A stretch of DNA of 14,361 bases. Origin: Bacillota bacterium. Lineage in GTDB: Bacteria > Bacillota_E > Sulfobacillia > Sulfobacillales > Sulfobacillaceae. Below are positions 6,470 to 12,732 of this stretch, piece after piece. The stretch spans positions 1 through 14,361 of the forward strand of contig JAKADW010000012.1 in NCBI GenBank assembly GCA_021820165.1, in the 5' to 3' direction. The stretch's first letter is position 1. Each line of letters starts with the position of its first letter. Under the pieces are notes generated by a model. That model was not told the origin of the DNA. It was given only the letters and a program-made list of their open reading frames with translations, and did not search any database. The position numbers and the translations under genes are program-made.

Positions 6470-7288
6470 GTGCGGGTCATTTATGCGCTCATCGGCCCCA
6501 GCGGGACCGGGAAAAGCCATCGGGCGTCATTGGTGGCTGTCGACAAAGGAACCGAGACAATCATTGACGATGGCCTTCTCATCCATCAGGGTCGCATCGT
6601 CGCGGGTCGGTCCGCCAAACGAGAGGCGACCCGTACGGCCGCCGTGCACCGGGCTATTTTTGACGATCCGGAGCATCGGCAGGATGTTCGCGACGCCATC
6701 CGCATGCTGGCGCCGGATTCGCTTTTGGTCTTAGGGACGTCGCGCCATATGGTGGATCGGATTTTGTCATCCTTGGAGCTTCAGCAAATTGCCGTCGAGT
6801 GGGTGCCGATTGAAACGGTGGCCTCCCCTGATGAAAGGCGGCTCGCTCAGTACATCCGTCAGTCCGAAGGCAAGCACGTCATCCCCGCTCCGACCATGGA
6901 GGTGCGGAAGTCCTTTTCTGGATATTTGGTCGATCCGTTGCGCTTCATCTTTCGAAAAAAAGGATTGCAGGTGGAGGTCGAAAAGTCCATCGTCCGCCCT
7001 GCTTATTCTAGTCTCGGGCGATTTTATATTGCCGACACGGTGCTGACCGGAATTGTGGTGCACGCGGCCCATCGAGTGCCAGGAATCGCGCGCGTCTCTC
7101 GGGTCATGGTACAATCGTCGCAAGAAGGCATCGTGATTCAGTTGGATGTCACGCCATCCATCACCCGTCATTTGTTTAGTCTCCTCCATCAAGTGCAAGG
7201 GGAGATTCGCCGGGACATTGAGATGATGACATCGATCAACGTGCTGACGGTCGAGGTGGCGGCCCGGCGCATAGTCATGGACAGTTAG
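6470..7288 (+). CDS. Uncharacterised P-loop ATP-binding protein with C-terminal Asp23/YloU-like domain
   Basis: This 272-residue protein has no known function. Residues 9-16 (GPSGTGKS) are a clear Walker A motif just after the first beta-strand. Next come IIDDGLLI (31-38), AGRSAKREATR (45-55), VLGTSRHMVDRI (87-98) and GKHVIPAPTMEVRKSFSGY (134-152). I recall the same series in a conserved hypothetical family of Clostridia-like Firmicutes. Residues about 175-270 (VRPAYSSLGRFYIADTVLTG onward) resemble the Asp23/Gls24 (YloU) fold, with alternating hydrophobic strands and a late helix-strand. No membrane segment or signal peptide is seen. The GTG start lies three bases after the dehydrogenase stop, with GAGCGGGGG upstream. 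Its stop is 20 bases before phoP, so it may share transcripts with either group. Nucleotide binding is likely; kinase or GTPase activity is speculation. Confidence 0.8.
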   Translation: MRVIYALIGPSGTGKSHRASLVAVDKGTETIIDDGLLIHQGRIVAGRSAKREATRTAAVHRAIFDDPEHRQDVRDAIRMLAPDSLLVLGTSRHMVDRILSSLELQQIAVEWVPIETVASPDERRLAQYIRQSEGKHVIPAPTMEVRKSFSGYLVDPLRFIFRKKGLQVEVEKSIVRPAYSSLGRFYIADTVLTGIVVHAAHRVPGIARVSRVMVQSSQEGIVIQLDVTPSITRHLFSLLHQVQGEIRRDIEMMTSINVLTVEVAARRIVMDS

Positions 7289-7308
7289 CCAAAGGAGACG
7301 AGCGACGC

Positions 7309-7989
7309 ATGCCGCGTCTTTTGGTCGTGGACGACGAACAGGCCATTTCCGAGCTAGTCAGCTTTCACCTTACCCGTGAAGGGTATCAAGTGGAAACCGA
7401 GGAAGACGGTCGTCAAGCGGTGGACCGCGTGCTCAGGGAACCGTTTGATTTGGTTATTTTGGATGTCATGTTGCCTGGCCTTTCTGGGCTGGAGGCGTGT
7501 CGTGCCATCCGGCAAAGCACCGATGTACCCATTATTATGCTGACCGCCCGAAAAGACGAGGTGGATCGGGTGTTGGGGCTTGAACTGGGTGCCGATGATT
7601 ATGTCACCAAACCTTTTTCGCCGCGCGAGCTGACCGCCCGGGTAAAAGCCATCTTGCGGAGAAGTGCCAAAGGGCGGGAGGACAACGGCGAAGTTCGCTT
7701 GCCCGGTCTGGATGTGGACCCGGAAAGGCGGAGCGTCCTGGTGGACGGGGAGCCTGTGAACCTCACGTTTACGGAATTCGAACTACTAACTATTCTAGCC
7801 CGCAATCCCGGTCGTGCCTTCACGCGTGATGAACTCTTGGTCCGTGTGTGGGGCGAGGACTTTTATGGCGATTCCCGCACAGTTGATGTGCATGTGCGGC
7901 ATCTCCGGGAAAAATTGCACGAGGACCCGCAAAAGCCTCGCTTCATCGAGACGGTGCGCGGCGTCGGTTATCGGTTTCGCCAAGCATGA
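7309..7989 (+). CDS. phoP: Response regulator transcription factor, OmpR/PhoB family (PhoP)
   Basis: This is a DNA-binding response regulator of 226 residues. The receiver domain (1-115) has the acidic pair Asp8/Asp9, phospho-acceptor Asp52 (LVILDVMLPG), Thr79 (MLTA) and Lys101 (VTKPFSP). The winged-helix effector domain (about 128-226) has the usual TFTEFELLTIL start, the recognition segment SRTVDVHVRHLREKL and the closing wing FIETVRGVGYRF. The fold does not specify the stimulus. The adjacent phosphate transporter genes make phosphate starvation the likely signal and the pst genes a likely target. AAAGGAG lies about eleven bases before ATG 7309. Its TGA overlaps the kinase ATG (7986-7989), so regulator and kinase are translated together. 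I find no convincing pho box upstream of this gene or upstream of pstS. Confidence 0.93.
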   Translation: MPRLLVVDDEQAISELVSFHLTREGYQVETEEDGRQAVDRVLREPFDLVILDVMLPGLSGLEACRAIRQSTDVPIIMLTARKDEVDRVLGLELGADDYVTKPFSPRELTARVKAILRRSAKGREDNGEVRLPGLDVDPERRSVLVDGEPVNLTFTEFELLTILARNPGRAFTRDELLVRVWGEDFYGDSRTVDVHVRHLREKLHEDPQKPRFIETVRGVGYRFRQA

Positions 7990-9377
7990 GAACGCTCGGC
8001 CGCGCCAACGTGTTTCTGGTTCCCGCCTCCCTTTTTTTGGCCACCCTCGGCCTCTTATTATTGCGCGTGCCCAAAGGACCCCTGTGGGCGGCGCTCTGCT
8101 TTCTGGTGGCATGGGTGTGGGTGGTGCGATATCTGCTGACTTGGCGGCAGCAACGCCGCCTTTTGTCCGAATCGGTAGTGCAACTGAAAGATACCGTAGA
8201 TCGCTGGGCGTCCGGGGATTTGCAGGCGCGGGTATATCTCGATCAGGACGATCCGTTGGATTCGCTGGCCCATGGCATGAATCGGGTGGCGGAGGTTTTA
8301 ATGGAGCGCACCCGCGATTTGGAGGAAGACAAAAAGCAGTTGGAAGCCATCCTGACCAGCATGGCCAACGGCATCATCATTTTGAACCACGGGCTGACCA
8401 TTACCCTCATCAACCGGGCCGCCCGCGACATGTTCCGGATTCAGGAGCCCTCTATCACGGGGCGCCACCTCTTGGAAGTCATCCGGGATGTCCGCATCGA
8501 CGATGCGGTCCATCGAGTCACTCGCCAAGGCGGAAGCGAGACGATGGAGTGGAGTCCTCCCGATCAGGAAGGGCTGGTGGTGGAATGTACCATCGCTGCA
8601 TTGCCGGAAACAGTGGGGGGGCTGGGCGCAGTGATTGTGTCCCGCGATATTTCCCTGCAAAGCCAACTGGATCGGATGCGACAAGATTTTGTCGCCAATG
8701 TCAGTCACGAGTTGCAGACTCCGTTAACTATCATCCGAGGATTCACGGAAACCCTCATGGAGGATGCCGACAACATCGACGAGGAGTCACGTCGGCGGTT
8801 CACCCATCTCATCCACGAGGAAGCTAATCGCATGAGCCGGCTGGTAGACGATTTGCTTACACTTTCCCGTATGGAACACCACTCGCTGCCCTTTACCTTG
8901 GAGGGGGTGGACATCGCCATGCTGGCGGAATCAGTCGTCTCGCGGATGGCCCCTCGTGCTGAGGAAGCGGGGCTTACCCTGGAGGCACGCATCCCGTCCG
9001 TGCTGCCGTTGGTTTCCGGGGATGCCGATCGGTTGCAGGAGGTCTTCCTCAACCTGGTGCAAAATGCCATCCAGTACACGCCAAGCGGGGGACAAGTCAC
9101 GGTGTCCGCCCAATCCAACGCGGCCGAAAGTCTGGTGGGGATTTCCGTTCAGGATACGGGCATCGGTATTCCCAGCACCGACTTGCCGCGTATTTTCGAA
9201 CGCTTCTATCGCGTGGACAAGGCCCGTTCCCGTGCGTCCGGAGGAACTGGGCTTGGCCTCGCCATCGTGAAGCACATCATTGAACTTCACCATGGCCGCA
9301 TACAAGTAAACAGTACGGTAGGACAGGGGACTGAATTCATTGTCTGGTTGCCGCAGTATCGAGAGAACGGGGGATAG
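7986..9377 (+). CDS. phoR: Sensor histidine kinase, PhoR-like, with HAMP and PAS domains
   Basis: A membrane-bound kinase of 463 residues, partner of the response regulator. Two membrane segments (about 7-28 and 32-51) are separated by only about three residues, so there is virtually no extracytoplasmic sensing domain. A HAMP-like linker (about 52-106) follows, then a PAS domain (about 115-222, beginning LEAILTSMANGIIILN). The HisKA helix carries the H-box NVSHELQTPL with phospho-acceptor His241. The ATPase domain has the N-box LVQNAIQYTP (Asn360), G1 DTGIGI (390-395), F-box IFERFYR and G2 GGTGLGL (419-425). All catalytic boxes are intact. This layout is typical of PhoR proteins that sense through the Pst transporter or internal signals rather than binding an external ligand. 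The stop lies three bases before the pstS GTG, with the pstS ribosome site inside the end of this gene. Confidence 0.93.
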   Translation: MRTLGRANVFLVPASLFLATLGLLLLRVPKGPLWAALCFLVAWVWVVRYLLTWRQQRRLLSESVVQLKDTVDRWASGDLQARVYLDQDDPLDSLAHGMNRVAEVLMERTRDLEEDKKQLEAILTSMANGIIILNHGLTITLINRAARDMFRIQEPSITGRHLLEVIRDVRIDDAVHRVTRQGGSETMEWSPPDQEGLVVECTIAALPETVGGLGAVIVSRDISLQSQLDRMRQDFVANVSHELQTPLTIIRGFTETLMEDADNIDEESRRRFTHLIHEEANRMSRLVDDLLTLSRMEHHSLPFTLEGVDIAMLAESVVSRMAPRAEEAGLTLEARIPSVLPLVSGDADRLQEVFLNLVQNAIQYTPSGGQVTVSAQSNAAESLVGISVQDTGIGIPSTDLPRIFERFYRVDKARSRASGGTGLGLAIVKHIIELHHGRIQVNSTVGQGTEFIVWLPQYRENGG

Positions 9378-9380
9378 CGG

Positions 9381-10166
9381 GTGATGGCTTGGATGTGGGC
9401 GCTGCTTCTTACGGTGTTGGCGATGACTTCAGGGGCCGTAGGCGCCAATTCTGGGCGGGCGCATCTTTCGGTCGTGGGGGCCACAAGCGTGCTCGCCTAT
9501 CTTCGCCGGGCGGTACCCGAATGGGAAAGAAATCACCCGGGCTACACCGTCTCGCTCTCGGGCGGCGGATCGGTTGCCGGTCTGGTTGAAGTGAGCCAAG
9601 GACGTGCTAGCCTCGCCGTGTCAGATATTCCCCCACGGGAAGAATGGACCGGATCAAAACCGCTGGTGGCCGTGCCCTTGGGCCGTTTGCCGGTGGTCTT
9701 CATCGTCAACCAGACAGTTCCAGCTCGAGCGGTCAGGGTAAAGACCCTACGGGCCTTGCTCGCGGGGCGCGAGACTACTTGGCCGAGGACCCGCGTGCCG
9801 GTGGTGGTGATGACCCGACCGCTTGCGTCCGGAGCGCTTCAGGTCGTGCGGTGGCGGGTATTGGGAGGCCAACGTCTGAGCCCGCGGGCGATTGTGCAAT
9901 TGTCGAACGGGGCTATGTTGGCGGCCGTGCGCGAAACACCGGGGGCGATTGGTTTCCTGGAAACGGGACGGGTGCCCGCCGGCGTCCGCACACTAGCCAT
10001 TGACGGTCGAGAGTATAGCGCCCGGTCGCCGGCTGACTGGTCCTACTTTTCCACCCCGACCCTCTACTATCGTGTGGATGCTAGTCCCGAGGTGCGAGAC
10101 CTGGCGCAGTTTTTGGCCTCCCGCGGATTTCGTGCGCAGTACGGGATAACCGGAGACGCTTCGTGA
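9381..10166 (+). CDS. pstS: PstS-like phosphate ABC transporter substrate-binding protein
   Basis: This is the extracytoplasmic solute-binding component of the adjacent importer, 261 residues, shorter than typical PstS (about 300-350). The N-terminus has a hydrophobic segment (3-19) and a signal peptidase I-like site after AVGA (residue 22). There is no cysteine anywhere, so no lipobox, although Gram-positive PstS proteins are usually lipoproteins. Family landmarks are GATS (33-36), SGGGSVAGL (60-68), VSDIPP (80-85), LLAGRETTWP (126-135, like the usual IFsGkitnW), GAIGFLETG (188-196) and TPTLYYR (225-231). The loop that is normally R-x-D/E-G-S-G-T reads RPLASGA (146-152), losing the acidic residue and the Thr. 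GTG 9381 or ATG 9384 could start, both behind GGGGGA. The gene order with pstCAB supports the call; another oxyanion is possible. Confidence 0.8.
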   Translation: MMAWMWALLLTVLAMTSGAVGANSGRAHLSVVGATSVLAYLRRAVPEWERNHPGYTVSLSGGGSVAGLVEVSQGRASLAVSDIPPREEWTGSKPLVAVPLGRLPVVFIVNQTVPARAVRVKTLRALLAGRETTWPRTRVPVVVMTRPLASGALQVVRWRVLGGQRLSPRAIVQLSNGAMLAAVRETPGAIGFLETGRVPAGVRTLAIDGREYSARSPADWSYFSTPTLYYRVDASPEVRDLAQFLASRGFRAQYGITGDAS

Positions 10167-11023
10167 TGACACTTCGATCGGGGCGCGACCGCCTTCCCAA
10201 CCGGATGGCGATGGGGGCGGCGCTTGTCTTTGGCTTACTCGGCAGTTCGCTCATCGCCTCGCTGATATTAGGAGGGTGGCGAATTTTGGGGGAACCCCGG
10301 GCCTTGGCCAACTTGCTCTCGAACGTCTGGGATCCATTGGCGGGGCACTATGGCATTGGCCCGTTCGTGGTGGGAACGGTGGTGGTGTCCTTATTGGCGC
10401 TGGTGGTCTCGGTGCCCTTGGCACTGGGAACGGCGGTCGTGGTCTCTCAGAGCGTCGGCCGCTGGGTGAAGGAGTCAGCTACCCAAGCCCTGAACGTGTT
10501 GACGGCTGTGCCCTCGGTTATTTTTGGATGGTGGGGCCTCCAGATGGTGGTTCCATGGGTTCGAACGCACGCCGGCGGACCGGGATTTAGTCTTCTGGCG
10601 GCCGGTTTGGTACTCGCTCTCATGGTGCTTCCAACCTTGGCCCTGTTTTTTACCCAAGCGCTCGCGCGGGTGCCGGAGACCTACCGTGAGGCGTCCTTGG
10701 CCTTGGGAGGAACGCCGGACCGTACACTGGTGCGGGTGATATTACGCTGCGCCCTGCCCGGACTCTTAAACGGACTCTTTGTGGGGGTAGCCCGGGCTTT
10801 GGGAGAGACCATGGCCGTGCAGATGGTGATTGGCGGAAACACGCTGATGCCGTCTGGGCTCCGAGACCCCGGCGCCACCCTTACGACGCAGATCATCACC
10901 GATATGACGGTCTTTCCGCCGGGCACGCGAGGTCACGCGGTACTGGACGTCATGGCGCTCATTTTGATGATTGGGATGTATCTCTTGGTGCGCCTTTCGG
11001 AGCGATGGGGGCGGCTCTCATGA
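10163..11023 (+). CDS. pstC: Phosphate ABC transporter permease PstC
   Basis: An inner-membrane permease of 286 residues, half of the channel through which phosphate enters. About six hydrophobic segments are visible, near residues 17-38, 66-94, 112-130, 143-166, 199-222 and 260-277. The EAA loop that docks on PstB reads ETYREASLALGGTPDRT (172-188). The following VARALGETMAVQMVIGG (209-225) retains Arg211 and Glu215, matching charged residues known to matter in E. coli PstC. The GTG at 10163 overlaps the pstS stop (GTGATGA); ATG 10166 is an equally possible start that differs by one residue. It pairs with PstA. The match to PstC is clear, in contrast to the more diverged PstS. Confidence 0.92.
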   Translation: MMTLRSGRDRLPNRMAMGAALVFGLLGSSLIASLILGGWRILGEPRALANLLSNVWDPLAGHYGIGPFVVGTVVVSLLALVVSVPLALGTAVVVSQSVGRWVKESATQALNVLTAVPSVIFGWWGLQMVVPWVRTHAGGPGFSLLAAGLVLALMVLPTLALFFTQALARVPETYREASLALGGTPDRTLVRVILRCALPGLLNGLFVGVARALGETMAVQMVIGGNTLMPSGLRDPGATLTTQIITDMTVFPPGTRGHAVLDVMALILMIGMYLLVRLSERWGRLS

Positions 11024-11832
11024 GGCGCGGACGAACTCTTCACCGATTGGCGTGGATTTTGATGATGTTGTCGGCGGCCGGTTTCGTCGCGGTGCTTAGC
11101 AGCGTGTTGCTCCGGGGATTTCCCGATCTGACTTGGCCGTTCCTGTCCTCCTGGCCCAATGAGGCCACCGGGGGCGGGGGAATCTTGCCGGAGCTTATCA
11201 ACACCGTGGTGATGGTCGGGATGGCCCTCCTGGTTACAGCCCCTATCGGCATCGCCGTCGCCATCTATCAACGGGAATACCGCCTGAAGCCGCAATCGGC
11301 ACTGCAGCATTTGAGCGCCACCTGGCTTGCCGCCCCGACCATTGTGGTTGCCCTAGTCGTCTATCGCGTGGCCGTGGGCTGGTTTCACTGGCCGGTCTCC
11401 ATCCTGACCGGCACGCTCGCCTTGGCGGTGATTAACCTCCCGTTTATGGTTTCGGTGGCCGAAGCGGCCATTGGCGGCGTACCGGATAGCTACCGGCTGG
11501 CGTCGCTTGCCCTGGGGGCCAGCCGATTTGAGACGGTCACGCGGGTGGTGCTTCCGGCCGCCGCATCGCCCTTAATCGAAGGCTTGGGGATGGCGGCAGC
11601 GCGTTTGGCCGGAGAGTCAGCGGCCTTAATCGTTACCGCTGGCGTGAACGTCTCTCGCCATTTCGGGCTCTTCTCGCCGGGTGAAACACTAGCGGTGCAC
11701 ATTTGGTATATTCGCACCGAGGGGGTGGCTCTCGGACGGGATACGGCCTCGGCTGCCACGGGGGTTGTCTTATTGATTCTGGTCACCGTGCTGTTGTGGA
11801 TCAGTCGCAGGCTCGCCCGCTGGTTCGAATAA
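11020..11832 (+). CDS. pstA: Phosphate ABC transporter permease PstA
   Basis: The second permease half, 270 residues from ATG 11020. This start overlaps the pstC stop as ATGA, the same arrangement as at 3298 and 7986, with GGGGGCGG just upstream; ATG 11005 would add five residues. About six membrane segments are visible (near 11-31, 57-83, 100-118, 128-150, 178-207 and 245-262). The periplasmic/channel motif TAPIGIAVAIYQREY (73-87) resembles PstA's P-x-G-x-A-x-A-IYL-x-EY. The EAA loop is DSYRLASLALGASRFET (156-172), followed by ARLAGESAALIVTAG (194-208), equivalent to the R-x-x-GET segment. The segment AAPTIVVALVVYRVAVGWF (104-122) departs from the usual IPSIVFGL form, so this subunit is somewhat diverged, as is PstS. 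The stop lies 14-17 bases before the pstB GTG codons. Confidence 0.9.
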   Translation: MRRGRTLHRLAWILMMLSAAGFVAVLSSVLLRGFPDLTWPFLSSWPNEATGGGGILPELINTVVMVGMALLVTAPIGIAVAIYQREYRLKPQSALQHLSATWLAAPTIVVALVVYRVAVGWFHWPVSILTGTLALAVINLPFMVSVAEAAIGGVPDSYRLASLALGASRFETVTRVVLPAAASPLIEGLGMAAARLAGESAALIVTAGVNVSRHFGLFSPGETLAVHIWYIRTEGVALGRDTASAATGVVLLILVTVLLWISRRLARWFE

Positions 11833-11849
11833 GGAAAGGGGGAGAGGTG

Positions 11850-12608
11850 GTGCCGGAGATTCGGATAGAAAACCTGTCAGTATGGTACGACCGGCAACGG
11901 GCCCTGAAAGACATCACGGTGACCGTGCCGGCGGGTTCGGTGATGGCCCTCATTGGGCCCTCGGGCTGCGGCAAGTCCACCTTTCTTCGGGCCATTAATC
12001 GCCTCATCGAGGAAAGTGCAGCGCGCTTTCGTGTTAGTGGCAGCATTCATGTGGCTGATTTAGATGTATACCACCCCTCGACCGATGTCAATGAGCTCCG
12101 CCGGCGGGTGGGTATGGTGTTTCAGACCCCCAATCCCTTTCCCTTCAGTATTTTCGATAATGTCGCCTATGGACCCCGTCTCAAGGGGGTCGCTGATTCG
12201 GGGGCTCTTCGCCGCATTGTTGAGCGAAGTTTAAAGCAGGCGGCTCTCTGGGATGAGGTTCGGGGGAAACTTCGCCGACCGGCGTTGGCGTTGTCCGGGG
12301 GCCAACAGCAACGGCTCTGCATCGCGCGAGCATTGGCGGTTGACCCCGACGTGTTGTTGATGGACGAACCGACGGCTTCGTTGGATCCGTTGTCGACCAG
12401 CAAGATTGAGGAGCTGGTGGCTGATTTACGACGACGCTACACCATTCTCATGGTGACGCATAATCTCCGCCAAGCGGCTCGGATCTCCGATTTCACTGCA
12501 TTCTTTGCCGAGGGTACGCTGGTCGAGGTGGGCGACACGCGGCAAATCTTTACCGCGCCAACCGATCCGAGAACGGAACAATATTTGACGGGGCGGTACG
12601 AGGAGTAG
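11850..12608 (+). CDS. pstB: Phosphate ABC transporter ATP-binding protein PstB
   Basis: The cytoplasmic ATPase that powers the importer, 252 residues. It has Walker A GPSGCGKST (36-44), the Q-loop in MVFQTPNPFPFSIFDNVAYG (Gln92; the PNPFP form is characteristic of PstB), signature LSGGQQQRLCIARALAV (148-164), Walker B VLLMDEPTAS (168-177, Asp172/Glu173) and the switch His204 in VTHN. The end TEQYLTGRYEE is the standard PstB tail. Where most PstB read DEPTSALDP, this one reads DEPTASLDP. The start is one of two tandem GTG codons (11847 or 11850), both behind GGGGGAGAGG; an upstream ATG at 11703 would lie inside pstA and is unlikely. It is the last gene of the operon and no phoU follows, since the next gene is convergent. 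Confidence 0.95.
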   Translation: MPEIRIENLSVWYDRQRALKDITVTVPAGSVMALIGPSGCGKSTFLRAINRLIEESAARFRVSGSIHVADLDVYHPSTDVNELRRRVGMVFQTPNPFPFSIFDNVAYGPRLKGVADSGALRRIVERSLKQAALWDEVRGKLRRPALALSGGQQQRLCIARALAVDPDVLLMDEPTASLDPLSTSKIEELVADLRRRYTILMVTHNLRQAARISDFTAFFAEGTLVEVGDTRQIFTAPTDPRTEQYLTGRYEE

Positions 12609-12613
12609 TTGTT

Positions 12614-12650
12614 CGGTGGTGCCTACGGGAGCGACCACCGGGCGATTTTA
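12614..12650 (+). terminator. Possible weak terminator hairpin just after pstB
   Basis: CGGTGGT at 12614-12620 pairs with ACCACCG at 12634-12640 across a 13-base loop. The sequence ATTTTAAA follows a few bases later. The stem is short and the T-run is poor, so it may only attenuate transcription or protect the 3' end. The longer hairpin downstream is the better terminator. Confidence 0.35.
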
Positions 12651-12675
12651 AACTTATGGTCCCCGCATAAAGATA

Positions 12676-12713
12676 GCCCAGGGGCTGCAGAAGATGATCT
12701 GCAGCCCCTGGGC
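12676..12713. terminator. Bidirectional rho-independent terminator between convergent pstB and permease genes
   Basis: GCCCAGGGGCTGCAGA (12676-12691) and its exact reverse complement (12698-12713) form a perfect 16-base-pair stem with a six-base loop. Rightward transcripts then meet the T-rich TGTTCGTTCTC. Leftward transcripts (RNA of the minus strand) meet TATCTTTAT. It sits 68 bases after pstB and 20 bases beyond the permease stop, so it can serve both convergent genes. The T-runs are imperfect, but the stem is very strong. Confidence 0.8.
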
Positions 12714-12732
12714 CTGTTCGTTCTCGAGGGGT

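Noticed and set aside
7140..7308. Possible pho box upstream of phoP (TCAC-like repeats around 7147-7170)
   Set aside because: The repeats have irregular spacing, lie in coding sequence of the P-loop gene, and match neither the B. subtilis TTAACA-type nor the E. coli CTGTCAT-type pattern well.
7814..8827. Long plus-strand frame (337 codons) overlapping phoP and phoR
   Set aside because: The translation is rich in Gly, Arg, His and Ser with no motif, and both overlapped genes are intact and recognisable in other frames.
11703..11846. Longer PstB start at ATG 11703
   Set aside because: It lies within pstA, has no ribosome site, and PstB proteins begin a few residues before the EIRIENLSVWY strand.
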